A stretch of 64,000 nt of DNA, taken from Brevibacillus sp. Lineage in GTDB: Bacteria > Bacillota > Bacilli > Brevibacillales > Brevibacillaceae. Of the stretch, positions 49,121 through 58,987 are shown piece by piece (positions within the stretch are counted from its first letter, which is position 1; each line of letters begins with the position of its first letter). The notes beneath the pieces are model-generated. The model was not told the origin of the DNA and searched no databases. It saw nothing but the letters and a program-made list of their open reading frames with translations. The stretch covers positions 62,001-126,000 of the forward strand of contig JACDOF010000007.1 of NCBI GenBank assembly GCA_017656235.1. The letters run 5' to 3'. Made by a program: the position numbers and the translations under genes.

Positions 49121-50036
49121 AGGGAGAGATGTCCTGCGGATCGACGAGTTTCGTCCGGACGAATTGCAGGGACTGCTTCAATTGGCGCTGAGGCTGAAAC
49201 AGTGGCAGAAGAGCGGAGAGGCGTATCAGCCGCTTAAAGGAAAGACGCTTGGCATGATCTTTGACAAAGCGTCCACCCGTACCCGTGTTTCGTTTGAAGT
49301 GGGGATGTACCAGTTGGGCGGTACGGCCATGTATTTAAACGGCAAGGAACTGCAATTGGGACGCGGCGAGCCGATCAGGGATACGGCCCGGGTGCTGTCG
49401 CGCTACCTGGATGCGATCATGATTCGCACCTTTTCGCACCAAGATGTGGAGGAACTGGCTGCATACGCCGACATCCCCATCATCAACGGATTGACCGACC
49501 TGTTTCATCCCTGTCAGGCGCTCGCCGATATGCTGACGATCCTGGAACACAGGGGGAAACTGAAAGGGGTCAAACTGGCGTACATCGGAGATGGCAACAA
49601 TGTGGCCAACTCCCTGGTGCTGGCGGCGGCACTGCTTGGTGTGGATGTGCGTGTCGCTGCGCCTGCTGGCTATGAACTGGACGAGGCTATTGTCAAACAA
49701 GCGGAGTCCTACGCGTCGGAAAGCGGCTCCCGGCTGCTCTTCACCCGCGATCCCGAGCAAGCGGTGCACGGAGCTGAGGCGATCTACACCGATGTCTGGA
49801 CCAGCATGGGCTTTGAAGCGGAAAACGAGCAGCGGCTGAAGGATTTTGCCGACTACCAGGTGAACGAACGGCTGACCAGACTGGCCGATCCTTCCTACAT
49901 CTTCCTTCACTGCCTGCCTGCACATCGCGGCGAAGAAGTTACCTCTGAAGTGATCGACGGGGCGAATTCTGTCGTTTTTGATCAGGCAGAGAACCGCTTG
50001 CACGTCCAAAAAGCGATTTTGACAGCCGTACTATAA
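49065..50036 (+). CDS. argF: Ornithine carbamoyltransferase
   Basis: FDKASTRTRVSFEVGMYQLGG, LTDLFHPCQALADMLTI, HCLPAHRGEEV. Confidence 0.95.
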   Translation: MEPAKTLEACQELKPSALKGRDVLRIDEFRPDELQGLLQLALRLKQWQKSGEAYQPLKGKTLGMIFDKASTRTRVSFEVGMYQLGGTAMYLNGKELQLGRGEPIRDTARVLSRYLDAIMIRTFSHQDVEELAAYADIPIINGLTDLFHPCQALADMLTILEHRGKLKGVKLAYIGDGNNVANSLVLAAALLGVDVRVAAPAGYELDEAIVKQAESYASESGSRLLFTRDPEQAVHGAEAIYTDVWTSMGFEAENEQRLKDFADYQVNERLTRLADPSYIFLHCLPAHRGEEVTSEVIDGANSVVFDQAENRLHVQKAILTAVL

Positions 50037-50046
50037 CCACGGTACT

Positions 50047-50077
50047 AGCTCCCCCTGCGGATGGCAGGGGGCTTTTT
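50047..50077 (+). terminator. Rho-independent terminator after argF
   Basis: agctccccctgc-ggat-ggcagggggcttttt. Confidence 0.8.
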
Positions 50078-50300
50078 GCGCGGTCTATTGGACGTGCTGG
50101 ATTCATTTGGTAGGTACATAGTCACATTTGGTGGGAATCTATGTAATATTCATGATTCTACTATTGCCGAAAATTGTAAAAAGCCTGTAATATATTTGTA
50201 TAAGGAGGGGTGATGAATTATAGACCGTATGTTGGTCGCTTGGTCTATATGGAGCCAGTAGCGAACCCACCCTCCCTCTGTACAGAAAGGGGGGATAGCA

Positions 50301-50378
50301 ATGAAGAAATGGTTCGTAGCAGTTCTCCTCGTAGCAGGTATCGTAGCCGCCACTTCTGCGCACTTCAATGTAACCTAG
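50301..50378 (+). CDS. 25-aa putative secreted peptide precursor (MKKWFVAVLLVAGIVAATSAHFNVT)
   Basis: ATG preceded by aaaggggggatagca RBS; signal-peptide-like Lys-Lys + hydrophobic core + A-T-S-A then HFNVT stop. Below ORF-track cutoff. Confidence 0.55.
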   Translation: MKKWFVAVLLVAGIVAATSAHFNVT

Positions 50379-50402
50379 AATGGCAGACGGCAAGTCTAAA
50401 GG

Positions 50403-50431
50403 AAAAACACCGCTACTATAGTGGTGTTTTT
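50403..50431 (+). terminator. Terminator/attenuator hairpin between the peptide and the DUF5317-like gene
   Basis: AAAAACACCGCTA-cta-TAGTGGTGTTTTT: 13-bp stem (one G-U) ending in T-run. Confidence 0.7.
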
Positions 50432-50453
50432 CGCTAGATAAGGAGGTGCGTAG

Positions 50454-51005
50454 ATGTCTATTGATATCATTTTGCTTTCGTTTCTCATCGCATTTTTACG
50501 CGGAGGGCGAATACGGGAGATACCCAGATTTAACAGGCTGTATTTTTTGCTCGCAAGTATTTTGCTGCAAGTATGTTCAGCGCTAATGCCAAGGCTGGGG
50601 GGGATTTTGGTCTCCATCGCCTACGTTTTTACACTGCTGTTTTTCTTTAGCAACCGCGAACACGAAGACATTCGGGTCTTTATGATCGGCTGGTTTTTAA
50701 ATGCGATTACGATTTGGTCCAATTCCGGGAAGATGCCTATTGACCTGGAGCAGGCAAAAAAGCTACCGTATTCATTGGAGCCTATTGTGAATGGAACGGA
50801 TTTTAAGCACACAGTGCTGACCGAGGATTCGAACCTCCCGTTTTTGGCCGATATTGTGTACATGCCCTTTCCCATTGAACGGGTGATCAGTATCGGGGAT
50901 ATATTTATCATGCTGGGTGCTTTCCTGCTTGTACAGCGCATTATGAACAAACCAATATCCTTAATTCAACTTCGAGAAGGTAAAGGTTATGCGGCGAAGA
51001 ACTGA
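50454..51005 (+). CDS. DUF5317-like integral membrane protein
   Basis: Four to five TM segments, RGGRIREIPRFNRLYFLLASILLQV, NSGKMP motif; RBS aaggagg. Confidence 0.6.
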   Translation: MSIDIILLSFLIAFLRGGRIREIPRFNRLYFLLASILLQVCSALMPRLGGILVSIAYVFTLLFFFSNREHEDIRVFMIGWFLNAITIWSNSGKMPIDLEQAKKLPYSLEPIVNGTDFKHTVLTEDSNLPFLADIVYMPFPIERVISIGDIFIMLGAFLLVQRIMNKPISLIQLREGKGYAAKN

Positions 51006-52323
51006 GATTTTACATACTTTGCAAGGATTCGTAGTAAGATATTGCTATCCATTGTTGGCTTTCTTTATTGTGGCCTTCGCCGTCCCTGCATGGGAATCTC
51101 GGGAAAATTGGGATGTATTGATCGTTTACACTCTCTTGTCGATATTTGTCTCGTTTACAGCCATCCGTACCGCTAACTTTGTCATCACGTTGAACAATGC
51201 TGTTACATTTTCCGCAGTTCTTTTATACGGAACCTGGACGGCCATATGGTGTGCGGTAATAGAAATATTAATTATTGCATTTTTGTTCAGGTCAGCCATT
51301 CCTAAATTTTTAGCCAATGCAGGACAAATGTTGTCAACCGTCTGGATTGTCGGCATGGTGCATCAATGGCTTGCATCCTTGCAGCTTCCTTCCATGTTGA
51401 CAGATACTGCGCTGGTATTTGTGTACTTTCTGATCAATACAGCATTATGCTCATTTGCAATATCCTACTTCTCTGGAGTCAAAACCATTCACGTCGCCAA
51501 GAGTCTCGTTCAAGATGGTACGTTAACCTATGTCCTGGTAATGGTGTTGGGTGGTATCGGGGCAAGGTTGATAGAAGTGTTCGGAGCACCCGCGTTGTTT
51601 CCGATACTCGTTACCTTTGTCATTATGAGTATCGTCTTCCACCAATACTTCAACAACCTGAACAGCCTGCAGCAAAAGATGGAAGAAATCAAGCATCTGA
51701 ATGATTCGATCCTGTTGGCGATGGCTTCTTCGATTGACGCCCGCGACCCGTATACGCACGGTCATTCGTATCGGGTCGCCTATTGGGGGCGCCAGCTCGC
51801 CCGAGCTATCGGACTGTCCAGGACAGAAGCAGAACAGGTGTACTACGGCGGCATTCTGCACGACATCGGCAAAATCGGGATCGAAGATGGTATTTTAAAC
51901 AAGGAAGGAAAATTATCCAAGGAAGAATACCACAGAATTAAACAGCATCCGGTCATTGGTTATCATATAGTGAAACAAGCCGGCGTTTTTGAGGAACTTT
52001 TGCCGGCTATTCGTCATCACCACGAAAGGGTGGATGGCAAAGGATACCCGGACGGGTTGAGCGGGACAGAGATTCCGCTGATCGCACGCATTATTGCGGT
52101 AACGGACGCGTTTGACGCGATGGTTTCAAACCGGCCATACCGCAAGGGGGTTCCGGTGGAGCAGGCCTTGCAAATCATCAAAGAAAACGCGGGGACCCAG
52201 TTCGACGCCGATTTGGCTGATACGTTTATACGATTGGTAAAACGATACTCGAAAGAAGAACTGGAAGAAGTGTTTCGGAACAGCGGCCAAAACAATATCA
52301 AGATCACAGAGGGGGCATCGTAA
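50989..52323 (+). CDS. Membrane-anchored HD-GYP domain protein (putative cyclic-di-GMP phosphodiesterase)
   Basis: Multi-TM N-terminus; HDIGKIGIEDGILNK and HHERVDGKGYPDGLSG; overlaps the preceding gene. Confidence 0.88.
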   Translation: MRRRTEILHTLQGFVVRYCYPLLAFFIVAFAVPAWESRENWDVLIVYTLLSIFVSFTAIRTANFVITLNNAVTFSAVLLYGTWTAIWCAVIEILIIAFLFRSAIPKFLANAGQMLSTVWIVGMVHQWLASLQLPSMLTDTALVFVYFLINTALCSFAISYFSGVKTIHVAKSLVQDGTLTYVLVMVLGGIGARLIEVFGAPALFPILVTFVIMSIVFHQYFNNLNSLQQKMEEIKHLNDSILLAMASSIDARDPYTHGHSYRVAYWGRQLARAIGLSRTEAEQVYYGGILHDIGKIGIEDGILNKEGKLSKEEYHRIKQHPVIGYHIVKQAGVFEELLPAIRHHHERVDGKGYPDGLSGTEIPLIARIIAVTDAFDAMVSNRPYRKGVPVEQALQIIKENAGTQFDADLADTFIRLVKRYSKEELEEVFRNSGQNNIKITEGAS

Positions 52324-52354
52324 CCGAACCCAAGCCGCACGATGAGAAAATCTA

Positions 52355-52390
52355 TTGTATTTTTATGAATCAGATTGTATAATTACACAC
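52355..52390 (+). promoter_or_regulatory. argG promoter with tandem ArgR boxes
   Basis: Box1 TTGTATTTTTATGAAT 52355-52370; Box2 TTGTATAATTACACAC 52375-52390; -35 TTGTAT, N17, -10 TATAAT. Confidence 0.65.
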
Positions 52391-52420
52391 ATAGAACAGG
52401 AACGAATGGAGAGAGGATTC

Positions 52421-53680
52421 ATGGCAAGAGAAAAAATCGTGCTGGCTTATTCGGGTGGTTTGGATACATCCGTTGCGATTAAATGGCTGCAGGAAACCTA
52501 CAATTACGATGTGATTGCAGTTGCTCTGGACGTCGGAGAAGGAAAAGATCTCGACTTTGTACAGAAAAAAGCGCTGCAGGTAGGAGCGCTTAAATCGATC
52601 GTCGTCGATGCGAAAGAGACATTTGCCAACGACTTTGTACTGCCCGCTCTGCAGGCAAACGCCATGTATGAGGGAAAGTACCCGCTCGTTTCCGCGCTTT
52701 CACGCTACCTCATCTCACGCGTGCTGGTGGAGATTGCCGAGAAGGAGGGAGCGGTGGCCGTCGCCCACGGCTGCACCGGCAAAGGAAACGACCAGGTGCG
52801 CTTCGATGTCTCTTTTACGGCATTGAACCCCGATCTGAAGATTGTTGCTCCTGTGCGTGAATGGGGCTGGACGCGTGAAGAAGAGATTGAATACGCCAAA
52901 AAGCACAACATCCCGATTCCGATTGATCTCGACAATCCGTACAGCATCGATCAAAACCTGTGGGGCAGGAGCTGTGAGTGCGGTGTGCTGGAAGATCCGT
53001 GGGCGGCACCGCCGGAAGGCGCTTACGAATTGACCAAATCAATCGCTGAAGCGCCGGATCAACCGGAGGAAATCGAAATCACGTTTGAAAAAGGAGTACC
53101 GGTGGCCCTTAACGGAGAGAAAATGTCGCTGGCGCAGTTGATCCTGAAACTGAACAAAATTGCCGGGGAACACGGTGTTGGGCGGATCGACCACGTGGAA
53201 AACCGCCTTGTCGGCATCAAGTCCCGCGAAGTGTATGAGACGCCGGCAGCGACCACGCTGATTCTGGCGCACCGGGAACTGGAATTTTTGACCCAGCCGC
53301 GTGAAGTGGCTCAGTTTAAGCCGATCATTGAGCAAAAGATGGCGCAGGTCATCTACGAAGGGCTCTGGTATTCGCCGCTGCAAAACGCGCTGCAGGCGTT
53401 CATCCGCGAGACGCAGCAGTACGTGAGCGGTGTCGTCCGCGTCAAGCTGCATAAGGGTCACGCGATTGTTGTGGGCCGCAAATCTGCTTCTTCGCTGTAC
53501 AGCCATGAGCTGGCCACGTACGCGGCCGGAGATCAGTTCGATCACAAGGCGGCACTCGGCTTTATCAAACTGTGGGGGCTCCCGACCAAAGTGCATGCCC
53601 AGGTGAATGAAGGGGCATTGAAACAAACCTACACCACGCCAATCACCATCGTCGATGAAAAGGATGCGGTAACACAATGA
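52421..53680 (+). CDS. argG: Argininosuccinate synthase
   Basis: [35 protein letters not shown] 52421 preferred over track start 52355, which lies in the promoter. Confidence 0.97.
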   Translation: MAREKIVLAYSGGLDTSVAIKWLQETYNYDVIAVALDVGEGKDLDFVQKKALQVGALKSIVVDAKETFANDFVLPALQANAMYEGKYPLVSALSRYLISRVLVEIAEKEGAVAVAHGCTGKGNDQVRFDVSFTALNPDLKIVAPVREWGWTREEEIEYAKKHNIPIPIDLDNPYSIDQNLWGRSCECGVLEDPWAAPPEGAYELTKSIAEAPDQPEEIEITFEKGVPVALNGEKMSLAQLILKLNKIAGEHGVGRIDHVENRLVGIKSREVYETPAATTLILAHRELEFLTQPREVAQFKPIIEQKMAQVIYEGLWYSPLQNALQAFIRETQQYVSGVVRVKLHKGHAIVVGRKSASSLYSHELATYAAGDQFDHKAALGFIKLWGLPTKVHAQVNEGALKQTYTTPITIVDEKDAVTQ

Positions 53681-55122
53681 AACTGTGGGGAGGGCGCTTC
53701 ACCAAGCCTACTAATCAGCTCGTGGAAGAATATACGGCCTCTATCTCCTTTGATCAGCAGATGTGGCGGCAGGATATCGTCGGCAGCCTGGCCCATGTGG
53801 CGATGCTTGGCAAGTGCGGCATCCTGCCGATGGAGGAAGTGAAGCAGATCATTGCCGGGCTGAAAAAGGTAAAGGAGAAGATCGAGCGCGGTCAGGTAAC
53901 GTTTCTGGTTGCACACGAAGATATCCACATGAACATCGAAAAGCTGCTAATCGAAGAAATCGGTCCGGTAGGGGGCAAGCTGCACACCGGACGCAGCCGC
54001 AATGACCAGGTTGCGCTTGACATGCACCTCTATCTGCGGGAAAAGATGCTGGAACTGATCCAGTTGGCGATGTACCTGCAAACCGCTTTGCTGGAGCAGG
54101 CGTCACAGCATCTGGATACGGTAATGCCCGGTTACACACACCTGCAGCGGGCGCAGCCGGTGCTGTTCGGTTACCATCTGATGGCCTACGTGTCGATGCT
54201 GCAGCGCGACATTGAGCGTCTGCAGGATGCCTGGAAGCGGGTGAACATACTGCCGCTCGGCGCAGGCGCGCTGGCCGGCACGACGTTTCCGATCGACCGC
54301 GAGTTTGTCGCCGAACTGCTGCAGTTTGACGGAATCTACTTGAACAGCATGGACGCGGTCAGCGACCGTGACTTTATTGTCGAGTTTCTCTCCGCTGCTT
54401 CCCTCTTGATGGCCCACCTCTCCCGCCTGTGCGAAGAGTTGGTGATGTGGAGCAGCCAGGAGTTCTCGTTTATTGAGCTGGATGATGCTTTTTGCACTGG
54501 ATCGAGCATTATGCCGCAAAAGAAAAATCCTGATGTGGCGGAACTGGTCAGGGGGAAAACGGGCCGCGTCTACGGCAACCTGGTCGGGATGCTGACCGTG
54601 TTGAAAGGACTGCCGCTGGCTTACAACAAAGACATGCAGGAAGACAAAGAGGGCATGTTTGACACAGTGGCTACCCTGCACGGAGCGCTGGCACTGCTGA
54701 CGCCGATGATCGAGACCATGAAGGTGAACAAGGAGCGCATGAGGAAAGCGGTTACCGAAGATTTTTCCAATGCGACCGACCTGGCCGACTACCTGGTGAC
54801 CAAAAACCTGCCGTTCCGTCAGGCGCACGAAGTCGTAGGCAAAGCAGTCCTTTACTGCATCGAGCAAAACAAATACCTGCTTGACCTCACCTTGGAGGAG
54901 TTCCAGCAGTTTTCCCCGCTGATCGGGCCTGATGTCTATCAGGCGCTGCAAGCAGAGACGGTGGTAAATGCCCGCAAAGCGATGGGAGGTACGGCACGGG
55001 AACAGGTCGAAAAACAAATTGCAGCCTATCGCGGGCTGTTGGAACAAACCAAGGAGTGGATTGACAAAACCAGCCAGAAAGTATCGATTGAGTCGTTGAT
55101 CGACGTTGGTTCACCCATGTGA
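53677..55122 (+). CDS. argH: Argininosuccinate lyase
   Basis: [45 protein letters not shown] overlap with argG. Confidence 0.97.
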   Translation: MKLWGGRFTKPTNQLVEEYTASISFDQQMWRQDIVGSLAHVAMLGKCGILPMEEVKQIIAGLKKVKEKIERGQVTFLVAHEDIHMNIEKLLIEEIGPVGGKLHTGRSRNDQVALDMHLYLREKMLELIQLAMYLQTALLEQASQHLDTVMPGYTHLQRAQPVLFGYHLMAYVSMLQRDIERLQDAWKRVNILPLGAGALAGTTFPIDREFVAELLQFDGIYLNSMDAVSDRDFIVEFLSAASLLMAHLSRLCEELVMWSSQEFSFIELDDAFCTGSSIMPQKKNPDVAELVRGKTGRVYGNLVGMLTVLKGLPLAYNKDMQEDKEGMFDTVATLHGALALLTPMIETMKVNKERMRKAVTEDFSNATDLADYLVTKNLPFRQAHEVVGKAVLYCIEQNKYLLDLTLEEFQQFSPLIGPDVYQALQAETVVNARKAMGGTAREQVEKQIAAYRGLLEQTKEWIDKTSQKVSIESLIDVGSPM

Positions 55123-55183
55123 CGGCCGCTTCAACCTTGCGGGACAAGGGGCCGACGAATGGAAAAACCCGTTTGTTACACAC

Positions 55184-55233
55184 GCTTCTATGCCCAAACG
55201 GCAGGTCCTGCCGGGCCATAGAGGCTTTTTTTT
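55184..55233 (+). terminator. Rho-independent terminator after argH
   Basis: gcttctatgccc ... gggccatagaggc with inner cggcagg-t-cctgccg stem, followed by TTTTTTTT. Confidence 0.75.
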
Positions 55234-55319
55234 GTGATGATTGTGACAAATCCTGGGTACAATCCGTCAAAAAGGGTGAAGGTTGATTACATGACATGTT
55301 CAAAAGAGAGGGGATATTG

Positions 55320-57062
55320 ATGAAACAGTTGCATCAATCGGTGCTGACGGTGATCGCGGCAAGTCTGCTGTCCAGTACGCCGGTCTGGGCCAGTGCCCAG
55401 GAAGCGGTCACTGTACAGCCAACTCCGGCTGCAGAACAGAAGATGAATAGCGAAGTGGAGCTGACGCTGGATCGTCTGTATAAACTGGTGCCGGAGATCA
55501 AGCAGTTGAGGCTGGAGAGTGAGAACTACCGCCCCGCCAATGAGCGGCAGCAAGCGGCCTGGTTTTTCCATTTCACTTCCCGGCCGGACGAGAGTGAGCC
55601 AGGTGACAATACCGTTTATGCCGATGCGTTTGTGGAGATCGCTGCTGAAACGGGTGATCTGCTCCATTTCAACCTGCAGTACCCGGACTGGTCTTCAGAA
55701 CAGATACCAACGAAGGAGTTGGCCAAGGAAAAGGCAAAGGCATTTATGCAGCAGATCTTGGGTGACAGTCTGGAAGATTATCAGTTGAGCGAGCGGATCC
55801 TGTACGGCCAATCCGCCACACAGGATGCAGAGGGCAAGCGGACAGTGTGGACCCATGTCGGTGTACAGTTCGAACGCCTGATAAACGGTATTCCGCTGCT
55901 TGGACACGGCTATCAGGTGGAAGTGGACTCGTTTGGTCACGTTACCAGCGTGTACCGGGTTGGTGAAGAAACCGATCCGGCTGTCCTTGAGAGCGAGGCG
56001 TTTCCTGACCCGGCCCAGGCGATAAGCCGACAGGAGGCGGAAGAAGCGTATCGCAAACTGCTCAATCTGGAATTGGCGTACAAGGCCTACCATCCGGTTG
56101 AAGCGCAGATGTTTGGCCAATCAGGGGAGACCAAACCGATTTTGGAATACGTACCGCGGATGGATGGGGTACTGGATGCCGTCACGGGAAAAGAAGCCGA
56201 CCTTGGCTGGCGGCGTACCACGAAGCAGCAGTCAGAGATAGTTCGGTTGAAGCCGGCTGGCCGGAAGCTGATTGCAAAATCACCGGAAGAAGCGGCCAAA
56301 CTGCTCACCGCCGAGTTTGGTTTCGACATGAGCAACATGGACGTTGACGAGCGGGAAGAAAAGGACTCGCCTACCAGAAATAAATACCTCCATTATTCCT
56401 GGCACAGCAAGCCTGCTCTGGATGGGGAAGGACGGCGAAAGGCTGACGAGCATCGTTTTGTACACCTGGGTGTAGATGCCGCAACCGGTCAAATCTTTAA
56501 TATTACTCTACAAGATGACAGCACACGCGGCCAACAGCCCAAGATTGATGAAAAAGAGGCTAAGGAAAAGGCAATCGCCTTATTGGAACAATTTGTTGAT
56601 CCAAGCGTAAAGGAACTCGCTCTGCGCTATGTCCACACAAGCGGAGAGCATCACATCCCGGATTGGGTGGATGAGAGCAAGCTGGACATGGGCGACTACC
56701 AGCAACCGCCGCAAGTGAGCTTTATCTTCTCCGAAGTGCACCAGGGTGTGCCGATTCTTGACCGTTCCTACGCCGTAAGTATTGACACCGTTACCGGTGA
56801 CGTGGTCGGTCTTACCCTGAGTCCGAAGCTGGAGGAAGAGATTGCGTTTCCGGACAGCAAAACGGCAGTCTCTGCGGAGGAAGCAGCCAATGCCCTGCTG
56901 AAGGAACATCCACTGCGGCTTGTCTACATCTGGCCGGAGTTCGCCGGTCAGCGGGCACCGAAACCATTCCTTGTCTACGAACTGTACTACACGGCAGGCT
57001 TGGGCGGCTACCTTGACGCAACTACGGGCAAGTGGGTGGAAGCCGATTCAGGGAACAGGTAA
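55320..57062 (+). CDS. Secreted YcdB/YcdC-like repeat protein
   Basis: Signal peptide (MKQLHQSVLTVIAASLLSSTPVWASAQ) and repeated PepSY-like/YcdB modules. Confidence 0.6.
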   Translation: MKQLHQSVLTVIAASLLSSTPVWASAQEAVTVQPTPAAEQKMNSEVELTLDRLYKLVPEIKQLRLESENYRPANERQQAAWFFHFTSRPDESEPGDNTVYADAFVEIAAETGDLLHFNLQYPDWSSEQIPTKELAKEKAKAFMQQILGDSLEDYQLSERILYGQSATQDAEGKRTVWTHVGVQFERLINGIPLLGHGYQVEVDSFGHVTSVYRVGEETDPAVLESEAFPDPAQAISRQEAEEAYRKLLNLELAYKAYHPVEAQMFGQSGETKPILEYVPRMDGVLDAVTGKEADLGWRRTTKQQSEIVRLKPAGRKLIAKSPEEAAKLLTAEFGFDMSNMDVDEREEKDSPTRNKYLHYSWHSKPALDGEGRRKADEHRFVHLGVDAATGQIFNITLQDDSTRGQQPKIDEKEAKEKAIALLEQFVDPSVKELALRYVHTSGEHHIPDWVDESKLDMGDYQQPPQVSFIFSEVHQGVPILDRSYAVSIDTVTGDVVGLTLSPKLEEEIAFPDSKTAVSAEEAANALLKEHPLRLVYIWPEFAGQRAPKPFLVYELYYTAGLGGYLDATTGKWVEADSGNR

Positions 57063-57108
57063 ATGGGCGGTCAGAGATCAAGGCATGAAGCTTTGCTCGA
57101 GCATGGCG

Positions 57109-57156
57109 GAACAACCCTTGCGACCATCGCGCGGTCAGCGAGGGTTGTTCTCTTTT
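57109..57156. terminator. Bidirectional terminator between the YcdB/YcdC-like gene and vanW
   Basis: GAACAACCCTtGC...GCgAGGGTTGTTC hairpin with flanking T-rich tail. Confidence 0.65.
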
Positions 57157-58079
57157 CATTCCCTGGAATCGTGGTTTTGCTTTGAGTCCGCAAGCAGCGG
57201 CTCATACATCATGAACGCCTGATTTGTGGTTACCAACTCTTCACGGACAAACCGCTCCCCTTCATAAACACGCCGATAAATCTCGTTGCAGCGAATGTAT
57301 CCCCCATACATGTTGGGAATAAACTGATGGTTTTTTTCTATAATCTCATAGCGATACGGAACAGGGCGATCTGTACGCAGGCGGCCGATCAGGTGGGTCT
57401 CGTCCAGGGCAACTTCCAGACACCATGTGAAGTCGGTATTGTTTTGGATGACCAGATCGATGTAATTGTAATAACAGGTGGCTCCGCTGCCAAAGGGCTG
57501 CGTGCGTTTGGCGTCAGGGAAGACGTCGTAGCTGTGCCGCCACCGTTCGACAACCGTCAGCGGAGTGTGCAGCACCATCCAGTACAAGAGGTTGGAGAGC
57601 TGACAGAGACCACCGCCAATCCCGGTCTTGTAGCGGCCGTGGTCCAGCACCATTCCTTCCACATATCCCTTGGCTTTGGTGGGCCTTCCGATGGTGTACC
57701 AGTATGAAAATATTTGACCGGGATCAATCACCAGTCCGTTCAGCCGGTTGGCTGCCAGGCGCAAGTTGACGATTTTGTTGTACTGCAGGGCCATCTCCAC
57801 ACCCTGCAGGCGGCGCAAGAGCGGCGTCCTGTGCTCAAACACCACCTGCGGATAGGTCTCTGCATTCCTCTTGTCGCGTGCCAGACGTTTTTGCCATGCA
57901 AGCCATTGGCAGTACCGCAAGCATGTATATACACATTTGCCCGCCCAAATCCGGACGCGCCCTCGTTTTCTCCGTCTCTGCCAAATCATCGGGTATCCCT
58001 CTCCCAATCCATCCACAGTATTCTTCCTTCTTCGCATGGAAAGACACATTTTCCTGCCGAACTGCGGCAGAATCGACAA
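57156..58079 (-). CDS. VanW-family protein
   Basis: PGQIFSYWYTIGRPTKAKGYVEGMVLDHGRYKTGIGGGLCQLSNLLYWMVLHTPLTVVERWRHSYDVFP. Start uncertain. Confidence 0.85.
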   Translation of the reverse strand: MSILPQFGRKMCLSMRRRKNTVDGLGEGYPMIWQRRRKRGRVRIWAGKCVYTCLRYCQWLAWQKRLARDKRNAETYPQVVFEHRTPLLRRLQGVEMALQYNKIVNLRLAANRLNGLVIDPGQIFSYWYTIGRPTKAKGYVEGMVLDHGRYKTGIGGGLCQLSNLLYWMVLHTPLTVVERWRHSYDVFPDAKRTQPFGSGATCYYNYIDLVIQNNTDFTWCLEVALDETHLIGRLRTDRPVPYRYEIIEKNHQFIPNMYGGYIRCNEIYRRVYEGERFVREELVTTNQAFMMYEPLLADSKQNHDSRE

Positions 58080-58291
58080 GAAATGAGAGATTTAGGGGAT
58101 AACAGAACCCCACTGTCGATGGTATAATAGGGAAGACGTCGTTTGATGTCCATTTTGTCTAATCCTGCCAGGGGGAAGCACGCGTCGTTCTGGTCATGTC
58201 GAAACCATGACAGAGCACGATAGAGATAGAATGAATGGCAGAAGCGTATGATCAACAAAAAATCGTAAATACCGAACCGCAATGTTAGGAT

Positions 58292-58987
58292 GTGACAGAC
58301 TTGATCGAAATGTTTGACGTCTGGAAAACGTATCCGAACGGTACCCATGCGCTCAAGGGGATAAACGTGCGCATTGAAAAGAGCGAATTCGTCTACGTGG
58401 TCGGCCCGAGTGGAGCGGGTAAGTCGACGTTTATCAAGCTGATGTACCGTGAAGAGAAGCCGACCAAGGGACAGATTTTTCTCGGCGGGTTTAACGTAAG
58501 CCGGATCAAGGAAAGCCAGATTCCGCTCGTGCGGCGCAGCATCGGAGTGGTTTTCCAGGACTTCAAGCTGCTCCCGACGCTCACCGTGTATGAAAACGTG
58601 GCCTTCGCCATGGAAGTGATCGAGGCACCCAAGAAGCAGATCAAGCCGCGGGTGATGGATGTGCTGGGCCTGGTCAAGTTGAAGCACAAGGCCAAAATGC
58701 TGCCGAATGAATTGTCAGGCGGTGAACAGCAGCGGGTGGCCCTGGCACGGGCGTTGGTCAACAATCCGGGCATCATCATTGCCGACGAACCGACGGGAAA
58801 CCTCGACCCCGACACGTCGTGGGAGATCATGAACCTGTTTGAGGAGATCAACCAGCGCGGCACCACCGTCGTGATGGCGACCCATAACCGGGAGATCGTC
58901 AACACGATGCGCAAACGGGTCATCGCGATTGAAAACGGTCAGATCGTGCGCGACGAGCAGAGGGGGGAATACGGCTATGAAGCTTAG
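58292..58987 (+). CDS. ftsE: Cell-division ATP-binding protein FtsE (GTG start)
   Basis: IEMFDVWKTYPNGTHALKGINVRIEKSEFVYVVGPSGAGKSTFIKLMYREE; LSGGEQQRVALARALVNNP; next gene ftsX. Confidence 0.95.
   Translation: MTDLIEMFDVWKTYPNGTHALKGINVRIEKSEFVYVVGPSGAGKSTFIKLMYREEKPTKGQIFLGGFNVSRIKESQIPLVRRSIGVVFQDFKLLPTLTVYENVAFAMEVIEAPKKQIKPRVMDVLGLVKLKHKAKMLPNELSGGEQQRVALARALVNNPGIIIADEPTGNLDPDTSWEIMNLFEEINQRGTTVVMATHNREIVNTMRKRVIAIENGQIVRDEQRGEYGYEA

Noticed and set aside
50210-50437. 75-aa plus-strand ORF overlapping the 25-aa peptide in another frame
   Set aside because: Good RBS, but the product is low-complexity with no recognisable features and runs through the terminator; kept only as a possible leader in findings.
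57327-58127. Plus-strand ORFs (126 aa and 137 aa) opposite vanW
   Set aside because: Antisense to a clear VanW-family protein.
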